NCBI GenBank assembly: GCA_035605695.1
Contig: DATNGZ010000052.1
Location: 1-64,000, forward strand
DNA: 64,000 nt
Reading direction: 5' to 3'
Origin: VRUE01 sp035605695
GTDB lineage: Bacteria; Actinomycetota; Thermoleophilia; Solirubrobacterales; 70-9
Numbering within the stretch: position 1 is the first letter of the stretch; each line of letters begins with the position of its first letter. Below, piece by piece: positions 51,015 through 59,409 of the stretch. The notes beneath the pieces were generated by a model. It saw only the letters and a list, made by a program, of their open reading frames with translations. It had not been told where the DNA came from and did not search any database. The translations under genes and the position numbers were made by a program.

Positions 51015-52123
51015 ATCAGCCAAGCGCCTGCCCCGACTGCCTGCGCCGTTCGCGCCTGCTCGCCCATCTCGCCCCCTACATCGAGAAGGTCGCTACCGGC
51101 GCTCCCGGCTCGCGCTCGCCCGAACTGCTGCGTCTCTCCAACGAGGACCTCGCCGAGGCGGTGGCGCCGAAGATCGCGGCGCAGATGCTCTCGCAGATCG
51201 CCGCCGTGCCGGAGAGTCGCCTCACCGCGGATCTTCTGGCGGCCCAGTGCTGGGCCTGTTGCCGGCACGACCGGGATTTTCCGGTCGGGCTGCACGACGC
51301 TGCCGATGCCCCCTGGGCCCTGATCGGGCGTGGCGATCCGGCGCTGCTGGAGCGGCTCGCGCCGGAGGCGACGGTGACGATCGTCGGCGCCAGGCGGGCG
51401 AGCACCTACGGTCGCGGCGTGGCGCGCGACCTCGGGCGGGAGCTAACTGCGGCCGGCCTCCTCGTCACCAGCGGCCTTGCCTTTGGCATCGATGCCTGCG
51501 CTCATCGCGGCGCGCTCGACGCCGGCACCACCGTCGCCGTCCTCGGCTGCGGCGCCGACGTTGCCTATCCCGCATCGCACCGCTCGCTCTGGCGGCGGAT
51601 CTGTGAAGTGGGGCTGGTCTTCTCGGAGCTTCCGCCCGGGACTGGCGCCTGGCGTTGGACCTTTCCGGCGCGCAACCGAATCATGGCGGCGCTTGCCGGA
51701 ATGACGGTCGTGGTCGAGGCGGCCCAGCGCTCGGGCTCGCTGATTACGGCCGACCTCGCCGCCGACCTCGGCCGCGACCTGGGAGCGGTGCCGGGGCCGG
51801 TCAACTCGCGCGGCTCGGCGGGAGCCAACGACCTGCTCGCCGGCGGCGCCTGCCTGGTCCGCGATGCCCAGGATGTGCTCGACGCGATGCTGGGCCCGGG
51901 GGTGCGCAAGGCTGAGCGAACCGGCTCGAGCCTCACTCCCGAGCTGCTGAGCGTGCTGTCGGCGGTCGAGAGAGGAGAGGGGGCTTGCGACGCGATCGCC
52001 GCCGAGCTCGACCTCTCGGGCGCCGCAGCCGCCTCCGCCCTCGCCAGGCTGGAGGCGCTCGGCTACATCACCTGCTCGCTGGTGGGCACCTACGCGCGAA
52101 CGCTACTTGCGACGCCCCGGTGA
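51011..52123 (+). CDS. dprA: DNA-processing protein DprA
   Basis: 370 aa from the ATG that overlaps the comM stop (ATGA). Loads RecA on incoming single-stranded DNA. Rossmann-type marks: ATVTIVGARRASTYGRGVAR, VTSGLAFGIDACAHRGALDA, TVAVLGCGADVAYPASH, FPARNRIMAALAGMTVVVEA and GVNSRGSAGAND-like PVNSRGSAGANDLLAGGA. The C-terminal winged helix is present (ELLSVLSAVERGEGACDAIA). An extra cysteine-rich N-terminus (PSACPDCLRRSRLL, CWACCRHD) may bind zinc. Confidence 0.9.
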   Translation: MNQPSACPDCLRRSRLLAHLAPYIEKVATGAPGSRSPELLRLSNEDLAEAVAPKIAAQMLSQIAAVPESRLTADLLAAQCWACCRHDRDFPVGLHDAADAPWALIGRGDPALLERLAPEATVTIVGARRASTYGRGVARDLGRELTAAGLLVTSGLAFGIDACAHRGALDAGTTVAVLGCGADVAYPASHRSLWRRICEVGLVFSELPPGTGAWRWTFPARNRIMAALAGMTVVVEAAQRSGSLITADLAADLGRDLGAVPGPVNSRGSAGANDLLAGGACLVRDAQDVLDAMLGPGVRKAERTGSSLTPELLSVLSAVERGEGACDAIAAELDLSGAAAASALARLEALGYITCSLVGTYARTLLATPR

Positions 52124-52220
52124 CGGCTGTGGCCAAGCAGATCAAGGACGCAGGGAGGGTGGCGTGCTCTGCACGCGAGCGACCGAGGACGCCGAGATGC
52201 GCCGCGCCACAGTCGTCACC
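52119..52220 (-). repeat. Interspersed 70-bp core element with terminal inverted repeats, copy B
   Basis: Inverted copy of the element. Core 52133-52202 on the minus strand. Flanks GGTGACGGCTGTGGC (52119-52133) and 52206-52220 are complementary at 14 of 15 positions; the left arm includes the dprA stop codon. Arm sequences differ from those of copies A and C. It lies between dprA and the thiD promoter. Confidence 0.85.
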
Positions 52221-52232
52221 GGATCGAAGAAC

Positions 52233-52238
52233 TAATCT
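52233..52238 (+). promoter_or_regulatory. Candidate -10 box (TAATCT) for leaderless thiD
   Basis: TAATCT, 7 nt, then GTG 52246. It lies 13 bp after the end of repeat copy B. No RBS in between. Confidence 0.4.
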
Positions 52239-52245
52239 GGCCGGC

Positions 52246-53037
52246 GTGATCCCCACCGTTCTCTCGATCGCCGGCTCGGACTCCGGCGGCGGCGCCGGCA
52301 TTCAGGCGGACCTGAAGGCGTTTGCACGATGTGGCGTGCATGGGATGACCGCAATCACCGCAATCACCGCGCAGAACACGGTTGCGGTTGAGGCGGTTGA
52401 GACCGTCTCCCCCGAGATGATTCTCTCGCAGGTCGGGGCCGTTGCCGAAGACATCGGCGTCGACGCGGTGAAGGTCGGGATGCTGGGAACGGCGGAGACG
52501 GTCGAGGCCGTGGTCGAGGCGCTTCGCTTCGTCGGCGATGCGCCGGTCGTGGTCGACCCGGTGATGGTTGCCGAGAGTGGCGCCGTGCTGCTCGACGAGG
52601 AGGCCCGCGCCGCGCTGGTCGAGCGCCTGCTGCCGCTCGCCACTGTGGTTACGCCCAACATTCCCGAGGCGCGAGCTCTTACCGGAGACGAAGAGCGCGA
52701 CTCACAAGAGGACCTCGCCCGCGAGGTCCTGGCCCTGGGGCCGCACGCCGTGGTCGTCACCGGCGGCCACAGCGAGCGGGTCGTTGACCTCTTCTTCGAT
52801 GGTCGCGAATCGGCGGAGATCACCGGCGAACGTCACCCGGGGGGTGCCGCTCACGGTTCCGGCTGCACCCACTCGTCGGCCCTCGCAGCATTTCTCGCCT
52901 TGGGCGAGACGCCCCTAGAGGCCGCGCGCAAAGCTCGCCAGATTGCCTCGGCGGCGGTGGCTGCGGGTCTGCAAGATCTAGGCGAGGGTCCCGGTCCGGT
53001 AGATGTCTTCGCTCTGACCTCTGGACGGCCTCAGTAG
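52246..53037 (+). CDS. thiD: Hydroxymethylpyrimidine/phosphomethylpyrimidine kinase
   Basis: Two-step phosphorylation of HMP in thiamine synthesis. 263 aa from GTG 52246 (MIPTVLSIAGSDSGGGAGIQ). Marks: ADLKAFARCGVHGMTAITAI, TAQNTVAV, VDAVKVGMLGTAETVEAV, VVDPVMVAESG, TPNIPEARALTGDE and GAAHGSGCTHSSALAAFLA with the catalytic anion-hole GSGCT. No TPP riboswitch is visible upstream. ilvD follows after 9 bp with its own -10 box. Confidence 0.92.
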   Translation: MIPTVLSIAGSDSGGGAGIQADLKAFARCGVHGMTAITAITAQNTVAVEAVETVSPEMILSQVGAVAEDIGVDAVKVGMLGTAETVEAVVEALRFVGDAPVVVDPVMVAESGAVLLDEEARAALVERLLPLATVVTPNIPEARALTGDEERDSQEDLAREVLALGPHAVVVTGGHSERVVDLFFDGRESAEITGERHPGGAAHGSGCTHSSALAAFLALGETPLEAARKARQIASAAVAAGLQDLGEGPGPVDVFALTSGRPQ

Positions 53038-53040
53038 ATT
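53035..53040 (+). promoter_or_regulatory. Candidate -10 box (TAGATT) for leaderless ilvD
   Basis: TAGATT overlapping the thiD stop codon, 6 nt before the ilvD ATG at 53047. Confidence 0.35.
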
Positions 53041-53046
53041 TCGAGC

Positions 53047-54741
53047 ATGAGCTCAAACGGCGCCACTAAGACCAGTCTTCCCCGTCCCCGTTCCAGCACA
53101 GTCTTCGACGGGCCCGACCGCGCTCATTCGCGCGCCTACATGAAGGGCGTCGGTTACGACGACGACGCGCTGAGCCGGCCGACGATCGGCATCGCCAACA
53201 CCTGGGCCGAGGCAAACTCGTGCAACTTCCACCTGCGCGGCCTCGCCGAGCACGTCAAGCAGGGCGTCCGCGCCGCCGGCGGCACGCCGCTGGAGTTCAA
53301 CACCGTCGCGATCTCGGACGGGATCACGATGGGCACCCAGGGGATGAAGGCCTCGCTGGTCAGCCGCGAGGTGATCGCCGACTCGATCGAGTTGATGGCA
53401 CGCGGCTACCAGTTCGACGCGATCGTCGCCCTCTGTGCCTGCGACAAGACGATCCCGGGCTGTGCGATGGCACTGGCCCGCCTCGACGTTCCCTCCGTTG
53501 TCCTCTACGGCGGCTCGATCGCCCCAGGCCACTGGCACGGTCGCGACGTGACGATCCTCGACGTCTTCGAGGCGATGGGCGCCCACAACGCCGGCGACAT
53601 GAGCGACGAGGAACTGAACGAGCTGGAGGGCGTCGCCAGCCCAGGCGCCGGCGCCTGCGGCGGTCAGTTCACCGCCAACACGATGGCCTGCGCCTTTGAG
53701 GCGCTGGGCGTCAGCGCCGGCGGCTCGGCGATGGTGCCGGCCGAAGACGGCGAGAAGGGCACGGTGGCGGCGCGGATCGGCGAGCTCGTGCTCAACGTCC
53801 TGGTCGATGACATCCGGCCGAGCAAGGTGATCACCCGCGACTCGCTGGAGAACGCGATCGCCTGCGTTTGCGCCTCGGGCGGATCGACCAACGCCGTCCT
53901 GCACCTGATTGCGCTGGCCCACGAGCTTCAGATCGACCTGAGCATGGACGACTTCGAGCGAATCTCACGCGCGACGCCGCTCTTCGCCGACCTCAAGCCC
54001 GGCGGGCGTTTCGTAGCCACCGATCTCTACGCGGCAGGGGGCGTGCCGCTGATTCTCAAGCGCCTTGCCGAAGCCGGCCGCCTTCACGCCGATGCGATCA
54101 CCGTGACCGGCAAGACGATCGGCGAGGTCGCGGATGAGGCAAGCGAGGCGCCCGGGCAGGAGGTGGTGCGCCCGCTGGGGAACCCGGTCAAGAGCGAAGG
54201 TGGCCTGGCGATTCTGAAAGGCAACCTCGCTCCCGAGGGCGCGGTGGTGAAGCTCGCCGGCACTGAGCGGACCCAGCAGGTCGGGCCCGCCCGGGTCTTC
54301 GAGTCCGAGGAGGAATGCTTCCGCGCGGTCAAGGATCAGCAGATCAATCCGGGCGACGTAGTGGTCATCCGCAACGAGGGCCCGTCGGGCGGCCCGGGCA
54401 TGCGCGAGATGCTTCAAGTCACCGCCGCAATCGTCGGCGAGGGCCTGGGGGAGAGCGTCGCGATGGTCACCGACGGCCGCTTCTCCGGCGCCACCCGCGG
54501 CCTGATGATCGGCCACGTATCCCCCGAGGCAGCAAAGGGCGGCCCGATTGCGGCAATCCAAGAGGGCGATCAGGTTACGGTCGACATCACCGGCCGCCGC
54601 CTCGACGTCGACCTCAGCGACGAGGAAATCGCCAAGCGTGTGAGCGAGTACAAAGCGCCCGAATCGCCGTTCGGCAGTGGGGTGATGAGCAAGTACGCCG
54701 CGGTTGTCTCCTCCGCGTCCCGCGGCGCGGTCACGTTCTGA
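53047..54741 (+). CDS. ilvD: Dihydroxy-acid dehydratase
   Basis: Fe-S enzyme of Val/Ile (and pantothenate) synthesis. 564 aa. Cluster and active-site marks: NTWAEANSCNFHLRGLAEHV, ALCACDKTIPGCAMALARL, ASPGAGACGGQFTANTMACA, GSTNAVLHLIALAHEL, and the C-terminal GEGLGESVAMVTDGRFSGAT, GLMIGHVSPEA. All three cluster cysteines are visible. Its 3' end overlaps the convergent hydrolase by 11 bp. Confidence 0.94.
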   Translation: MSSNGATKTSLPRPRSSTVFDGPDRAHSRAYMKGVGYDDDALSRPTIGIANTWAEANSCNFHLRGLAEHVKQGVRAAGGTPLEFNTVAISDGITMGTQGMKASLVSREVIADSIELMARGYQFDAIVALCACDKTIPGCAMALARLDVPSVVLYGGSIAPGHWHGRDVTILDVFEAMGAHNAGDMSDEELNELEGVASPGAGACGGQFTANTMACAFEALGVSAGGSAMVPAEDGEKGTVAARIGELVLNVLVDDIRPSKVITRDSLENAIACVCASGGSTNAVLHLIALAHELQIDLSMDDFERISRATPLFADLKPGGRFVATDLYAAGGVPLILKRLAEAGRLHADAITVTGKTIGEVADEASEAPGQEVVRPLGNPVKSEGGLAILKGNLAPEGAVVKLAGTERTQQVGPARVFESEEECFRAVKDQQINPGDVVVIRNEGPSGGPGMREMLQVTAAIVGEGLGESVAMVTDGRFSGATRGLMIGHVSPEAAKGGPIAAIQEGDQVTVDITGRRLDVDLSDEEIAKRVSEYKAPESPFGSGVMSKYAAVVSSASRGAVTF

Positions 54742-55618
54742 TCGGGCTGGCCAGAAACTCTTCGAGCACTGCGTTGAACCGCGCCGGCCGCTCCATTTGC
54801 GGCACGTGGCCGGTGTCCTCGAACGTCTCCAGACGCGAGTGCGGGATGCGCCGCTGGTAGCTGAGGGCCGCGGCCGAGGGGATCACCCAGTCGTCGCTGC
54901 CCCAAACGATCATCGTCGGGATCTCGATCTCTTCGAGGCGGTCACGGGCGTCGTATTCGAGCACGGCGTCGAGCGCGTCGGCGAAGCCCGGGCAGGGCAG
55001 CCCTGAGGCCATCTGCTCCCAGAGCAGCTCCTTGCCCAGTCGGTCCGGGTGGCGGATGAAGAAGCGGAACATCAGGTAGCGGGCACGGCGATGGCTGACG
55101 ACGAAGCGCGCCGCGGAGCCAAATGGACGGCCGAAGGTGTTCCAGGCGTGCGAGGTTGCCACCCCGCGCTGGTGCGGCAGCCAGGTGTTGATGAACCCGG
55201 CGGCCGAGACCAGGACCAGGCGATCGAAGCGCCCCGGCGTCGAGAGGATCGCCTCCGCCGCGACCAGGCCGCCCATTGAGTTGCCGACCAGGGTGGCGCC
55301 CCCACCGACCCCGAGCTTCTCGCAGAAATCGTGCAGGAGGCGGCCGTAGGCCGGCATATCGATCGGCCAGGAGGGCATTGGACTGGCGCCGAAGCCGGGC
55401 AAATCGAGCGCGATCGCCCGGTGGTTACGGCCGAAGTGGGGGAGGTTTTCGAGCCAGTTCTGCCAGGAGCCCGAGATGCCGTGGACGAAGACGATCGGAT
55501 CGCCCTCGCCGATCTCGGCGTAGTTGACCTCGCCGCCGGGCAACTGCACCCGGTGCAGGTGCGGCCGCCAGTCGAGCTTCAGCCAGTCCGGATCCGGGTT
55601 GCCGTAGTCGTCAGGCAT
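54731..55618 (-). CDS. Alpha/beta hydrolase
   Basis: 295 aa from ATG 55618 (MPDDYGNPDPDWLKLDWRPH), which overlaps the upstream gene by 8 bp; an ATG at 55633 would overlap it by 23 bp. Oxyanion-hole strand IVFVHGISGSWQNW, nucleophile elbow LVGNSMGGLVAAEA, acid in MIVWGSDDWVIP and catalytic His in FEDTGHVPQMERP complete the triad. Typical of meta-cleavage product hydrolases or esterases; substrate not readable. Confidence 0.85.
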   Translation of the reverse strand: MPDDYGNPDPDWLKLDWRPHLHRVQLPGGEVNYAEIGEGDPIVFVHGISGSWQNWLENLPHFGRNHRAIALDLPGFGASPMPSWPIDMPAYGRLLHDFCEKLGVGGGATLVGNSMGGLVAAEAILSTPGRFDRLVLVSAAGFINTWLPHQRGVATSHAWNTFGRPFGSAARFVVSHRRARYLMFRFFIRHPDRLGKELLWEQMASGLPCPGFADALDAVLEYDARDRLEEIEIPTMIVWGSDDWVIPSAAALSYQRRIPHSRLETFEDTGHVPQMERPARFNAVLEEFLASPIRT

Positions 55619-56354
55619 AGCCCATACGTTCAAGTATGGGTATTTCGCGTATCTGCGGCGGCTGCAGGTGATCCCAGAGGATTCCGCGCGGGCGCTCGTA
55701 CTGGCGCTCGACCTCGATCACGGCGCGCGGCGTGGCGATCACGTCAACCGGCAGGTCGTGCGAGGTCATCATCAGGTGGCTGCGCACGACCTGGGTCGGG
55801 TGCGCCGTCGTCGCCACCGTGGTGTGACTATCGATCTTGCCGGCGTCGATCAGAATTCCGTACTCCAGGTCGGAGTAGCCGCCGCCCTTGCCGACCCGCG
55901 CTCCGCTGAGGTTGACCGCGACCGAGCCGCAGAGCACGAAGTCGATCTCGGGCAGCTCGTCGAGGGCGATCACGCGGCCGTGTTTGAGCGCGCCCTTGAT
56001 CGTCGCCGCCTCTTTCATCGCGCGTTTGGAGAGCTTCTTCGGATCGAGCACCCGAAAGGGATGGGCGTCGCGCAGACGCGGCACCGCCATGATCACGACC
56101 TTGCCCTCCTCGAGGGCGATGCGGCGGGCGTAGGTCTGGGGTGAGTCGGGATTGGCCTTGATCACCCGGGCGCGCTTCCAGAGTCGCTGCCCGGCGAGCT
56201 TCTCGGCCGCCATCTTCGCCCCGGCGAAGTTCGGGATCCGCCCCTCGGCGCCGGGAAAGCGGGACACGCCGGCGCGGTCCATCGCCTTCCAAACCTCCTT
56301 GCGGACGTCGTCCTTGGAGCGCACCCGGAGAAAGATATCCGCCTCGACCGTCAC
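55611..56354 (-). CDS. 5-formyltetrahydrofolate cyclo-ligase family protein
   Basis: 247 aa, GTG start. N-terminal RSKDDVRKEVWKAMDRAGVS and GKVVIMAVPRLRDAHPFRVL, then LPEIDFVLCGSVAVNLSGAR and the nucleotide-binding loop VGKGGGYSDLEYGILIDAGK, which resembles the MTHFS/FTCL phosphate-binding site (GKGGGYSD). The family salvages 5-formyl-THF; here the domain is longer than bacterial FTCL and closer to the MTHFS-domain proteins whose substrate is less certain. Coupled to the downstream hydrolase by overlap. Confidence 0.78.
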   Translation of the reverse strand: MTVEADIFLRVRSKDDVRKEVWKAMDRAGVSRFPGAEGRIPNFAGAKMAAEKLAGQRLWKRARVIKANPDSPQTYARRIALEEGKVVIMAVPRLRDAHPFRVLDPKKLSKRAMKEAATIKGALKHGRVIALDELPEIDFVLCGSVAVNLSGARVGKGGGYSDLEYGILIDAGKIDSHTTVATTAHPTQVVRSHLMMTSHDLPVDVIATPRAVIEVERQYERPRGILWDHLQPPQIREIPILERMGYA

Positions 56355-56466
56355 CCTGCCGAATGCGGATTTGCAGGGAAGGATGCTGATTTAGCCGAAT
56401 GATCCATATGCCTAAACTCTTCGCAAGTCAATTTGCGGTTGAGCCGATGACGAGTTCCGGGGAAAA

Positions 56467-57507
56467 GTGATGGGGCGAAAGACTCAAATCGCGATTGTCG
56501 CCCTTGTGGCGTTGCTCCTCTTTGGGGTCGCTGTCGGCTACGCCTACGACAGCTCAGAAAAGGACAAGATCGCCGAGGGCGTCACCGTCGGCGGTGTAGA
56601 CGTCGGCGGCATGGATGAAGCCGAAGCCAAGCAGGCTGTCGGTCACGAGCTGCTCGGCCCGCTGCGGCACTCACTGCGGGTCGGCTACGACGGCGAGAGC
56701 TGGACGTTGTCGGGGGAGAGCCTCAAGGTCCACGCCGATCTCGACGCGGCAGTCGAAGAAGCCGTTGCCGATAGCCGCGACGGCGGTTTCCCCGGGCGCC
56801 TGGTTCGCTACGTGACCGGTGGCAGCCTCGACAAGCAGATCGGCGCCGACGTCACCTACTCTCAGCCCGCGATCAACCGCTTCGTCCGCAAGGTCGCTCG
56901 CCAGGTCGACCGCGAAGCGCGGGATGCGTCGGTCGAACCGAGCGCCGACTCGCTCGAAGTTGTGGCCGCCAAGAACGGGCGCAAGCTCCGCGACCACCTG
57001 CTTACCCGCGAGTTGAAGGCCGCGGTGCTTAACGCCAACGCCGACCACACGATCGCCGCCCGCACCCACTACACAAAGCCGGATGTGACCACGAAAGAAG
57101 TGGCTGCCGCCTATCCCTCCTACCTCACCCTCGATCGCTCCACGTTCACCCTGCGCTTGTGGAAGAACCTGAAGCTGGCAAAGACCTACACCGTCGCGGT
57201 CGGCCAGGAAGGCCTGGAAACGCCCGAAGGCCTCTACGCGATCCAGGAAAAGGAAGAAAATCCAACTTGGCACGTGCCCGAATCCGACTGGGCCGGGAGC
57301 CTCGCCGGCCAGGACATTCCACCGGGTCCCTCGAACCCGATCAAGGCCCGCTGGATGGGGATCTTCGAAGGCGCTGGCATTCACGGCACCGAAGAGACCT
57401 ACTCGCTCGGCTCCGCCGCCTCGCACGGCTGCGTGCGGATGGCGATCCCCGACGTCGAAGAACTCTATGACCAGGTCGAAGTAGGGACGCCCATTTTCAT
57501 TGGCTAG
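56467..57507 (+). CDS. L,D-transpeptidase (YkuD) with peptidoglycan-binding domain
   Basis: 346 aa; GTG 56467 directly followed by ATG 56470, with an upstream GGGGAAAA RBS. N-terminal hydrophobic anchor (~residues 8-28), then a PG_binding_4-like repeat region (EGVTVGGVDVGGMDEAEAKQ) and the YkuD catalytic domain at the C-terminus: GAGIHGTEETYSLGSAASHG with HGT...SHGC, that is the catalytic His/Ser-His-Gly-Cys motif followed by CVRMAIPDVEELYDQV. It would form 3-3 cross-links or attach proteins to peptidoglycan outside the membrane. A repeat element follows the stop. Confidence 0.88.
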   Translation: MMGRKTQIAIVALVALLLFGVAVGYAYDSSEKDKIAEGVTVGGVDVGGMDEAEAKQAVGHELLGPLRHSLRVGYDGESWTLSGESLKVHADLDAAVEEAVADSRDGGFPGRLVRYVTGGSLDKQIGADVTYSQPAINRFVRKVARQVDREARDASVEPSADSLEVVAAKNGRKLRDHLLTRELKAAVLNANADHTIAARTHYTKPDVTTKEVAAAYPSYLTLDRSTFTLRLWKNLKLAKTYTVAVGQEGLETPEGLYAIQEKEENPTWHVPESDWAGSLAGQDIPPGPSNPIKARWMGIFEGAGIHGTEETYSLGSAASHGCVRMAIPDVEELYDQVEVGTPIFIG

Positions 57508-57509
57508 CG

Positions 57510-57614
57510 GCGAGCGGCGCGAGGACCGGCGCATATCGGCGTCCTCAGTCGCTCGCGTGCAGAGCACGCCACGCTCCCTGCGTCCTTGATCTGCTTGGTC
57601 CTCGCGCCGCTCGC
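57510..57614 (+). repeat. Interspersed 70-bp core element with terminal inverted repeats, copy C
   Basis: The clearest copy. Core 57529-57598, flanked by a perfect 18-bp inverted repeat: 57510-57527 (GCGAGCGGCGCGAGGACC) and 57597-57614. The arm sequence is unrelated to those of copies A and B, but complementarity is kept. It begins 2 bp after the L,D-transpeptidase stop and ends 34 bp before the xerC/D start. The core hairpin GCGTGC-AGA-GCACGC is unchanged. Confidence 0.88.
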
Positions 57615-57648
57615 AGGACGTGAGTGAGAGAAGACGAATCCGGTCTTT

Positions 57649-58530
57649 GTGACCTGGGCCGAATCTCTGATCGCCTACGACCGTGACCTGAGTGGGCGTG
57701 GTGCGGCCGAGCGGACCCGGCGAGCCTATGCGGTCGATCTCGGGCAGTTCGTCGAGTGGGCTGGGGATCGCAACCCTGGCGACCTTCGCCACCGTGACGT
57801 GCGGCGCTATGCGGCCGGGCTCTCTGCTGGCGGCGCCGCGCCGGCCACAGTCGCCCGCAAGCTGGCGGCGATCCGTGGCCTTTTTGACTTCCTCGTCCGC
57901 ACCGAGCGGGTTGGGCAGAATCCGGCTGATCTCGTCTCCTCTCCGAAGCGGGAGGAAAAGCTGCCGCAGGTGCTCAGTAGCGAGCAGATGCGCTCGCTAC
58001 TGGAGGGGATCCCGGCGCGGACGCCGCTGGAGCTGCGCGATCGGGCGATGCTCGAGCTCGCCTACTCCTGCGGGCTGCGCTGCGAGGAGATCGTCAACCT
58101 CGACCTCGGTGCGCTCGACTTCGAGACCGAGCAGCTGCGCGTGCTCGGCAAGGGCTCAAAAGAGCGGATTTTGCCCGTCGGCGAGCCGGCCCAGCGGGCG
58201 CTGGAGCGCTACTGCGCTCGCGGCCGGCACGCTCTCTCCGCCGATCCGCGCGAGCCGGCGCTTTTTCTTTCCAAGAGCGGCCGCCGCCTCTCCAACTCCG
58301 ACGTCACCCGCCGCCTCGGCCTCTGGGTGCGCGAGGCGGCCCTCGCCGCCGGGGTCTCGCCGCACTCGCTGCGACACAGCTTCGCCACCCACCTGCTCGA
58401 GGGCGGTGCCGACCTGAGGGTGATCCAGGAGCTGCTCGGTCACGCATCGATATCGACCACGCAGGTCTACACTCGCGTCGATGCGGCACGCCTGCGCGAC
58501 GCGTACGCTGCCACCCATCCGCGCGCATGA
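57649..58530 (+). CDS. Tyrosine recombinase XerC/XerD
   Basis: Resolves chromosome dimers at dif with its partner recombinase. 293 aa, GTG start. N-terminal SAM-like core-binding domain (TRRAYAVDLGQFVEWAGD), then the catalytic domain with all residues visible: Arg in YSCGLRCEEIVNLDLG, Lys in VLGKGSKERILPVG, HSLRHSFATHLLEGG, HASISTTQVYTRVD (His and nucleophilic Tyr). XerC versus XerD cannot be decided from the sequence alone. A sigma factor gene follows. Confidence 0.9.
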   Translation: MTWAESLIAYDRDLSGRGAAERTRRAYAVDLGQFVEWAGDRNPGDLRHRDVRRYAAGLSAGGAAPATVARKLAAIRGLFDFLVRTERVGQNPADLVSSPKREEKLPQVLSSEQMRSLLEGIPARTPLELRDRAMLELAYSCGLRCEEIVNLDLGALDFETEQLRVLGKGSKERILPVGEPAQRALERYCARGRHALSADPREPALFLSKSGRRLSNSDVTRRLGLWVREAALAAGVSPHSLRHSFATHLLEGGADLRVIQELLGHASISTTQVYTRVDAARLRDAYAATHPRA

Positions 58531-58573
58531 GCCGCAATAACTTGTCAGCGACCATAGAATCGGGCCACAGGGC

Positions 58574-59347
58574 ATGGAAACAGGCGTAAAAGAGGTAGAG
58601 CTGCGCGATCTGTGGCGCCGCTACAAGGACGAGGGCGACGCGAGCGCCCGCGAGCGGCTGGTCGTCGCTTACTCGCCGATGGTCAAGTTCGTCGCCGGGC
58701 GCCTCGGCGCCGGTCTGCCCTCTCACGTTGATGATGCCGACCTGATCTCCTACGGCCTGATGGGCCTGATCGGCGCGATCGAGCGCTTCGAGCCCGAGCG
58801 CGGGATCAAATTCGAGACCTTCGCGATGACCCGTATCCGCGGCGCGATCATCGACGAGCTGCGCTCGCTGGACTGGGTGCCGCGCTCGGTTCGCTCGCGG
58901 GCTCGCGAGATCGAGGCGGCGCAGGCGGCGCTCGAGCATCAGTTGCAGCGGGCGCCGAGCGAGACGGAGCTAGCGGCGAAGCTCGGCATCAGCGAGGACG
59001 AACTGCAGACCTCGCTGCTGGAGATCGCCAACTCCTCGGTTTACGCGCTCGACGAGCTCTGGACCGTCTCCGACTCCTCCGGCGATCAGGTCTCGCTGCT
59101 CGACACGATCTCCGACCCGCGCGCCGCCGACCCGCAGGAGTCGCTCGCCAGCAGCGAGGTCAAGGACCGCCTCACCGAGGCGATCGCCTCGCTGCCCGAG
59201 CGCGAGCAGCTCGTCGTCGCGCTCTATTACTACGAGAACCTCACCCTGCGTGAGATCGGCGAGGTGCTCGGTGTCACCGAGTCGCGCGTCTCGCAGCTGC
59301 ACACCAAGGCCGTGATGCGGTTGAAGTCCGGTCTGCAGCCTGCTTAG
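58574..59347 (+). CDS. RNA polymerase sigma factor, WhiG/FliA-type group 3
   Basis: 257 aa. Region 2 LWRRYKDEGDASARERLVVA, PSHVDDADLISYGLMGLIGA, FETFAMTRIRGAIIDELRSL (sigma70 family, FliA-like DWVPRSVR) and region 4 LTLREIGEVLGVTESRVSQL HTKAVMRLK are present. In actinomycetes WhiG controls early sporulation or motility genes; the lifestyle here is unknown. The gene follows xerC/D and has TAGAAT 13 nt before its ATG. Confidence 0.87.
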   Translation: METGVKEVELRDLWRRYKDEGDASARERLVVAYSPMVKFVAGRLGAGLPSHVDDADLISYGLMGLIGAIERFEPERGIKFETFAMTRIRGAIIDELRSLDWVPRSVRSRAREIEAAQAALEHQLQRAPSETELAAKLGISEDELQTSLLEIANSSVYALDELWTVSDSSGDQVSLLDTISDPRAADPQESLASSEVKDRLTEAIASLPEREQLVVALYYYENLTLREIGEVLGVTESRVSQLHTKAVMRLKSGLQPA

Positions 59348-59374
59348 ACCCGCCTGACCCGTATTTCACCCCGA

Positions 59375-59402
59375 TTGCACCACGCCGTTCGGGGTGTACC
59401 TT
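59375..59402 (+). promoter_or_regulatory. Candidate promoter of the EF-G2 gene (TTGCAC-N16-TACCTT)
   Basis: TTGCAC at 59375-59380, 16-bp spacer, TACCTT at 59397-59402, then 7 nt to GTG 59410. It is the most complete promoter in the window and again predicts a leaderless start. Confidence 0.5.
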
Positions 59403-59409
59403 CAAATGC

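Noticed and set aside
52120..52245. Possible TPP riboswitch before thiD
   Set aside because: No THI-box motifs; the interval is repeat copy B and a -10 box.
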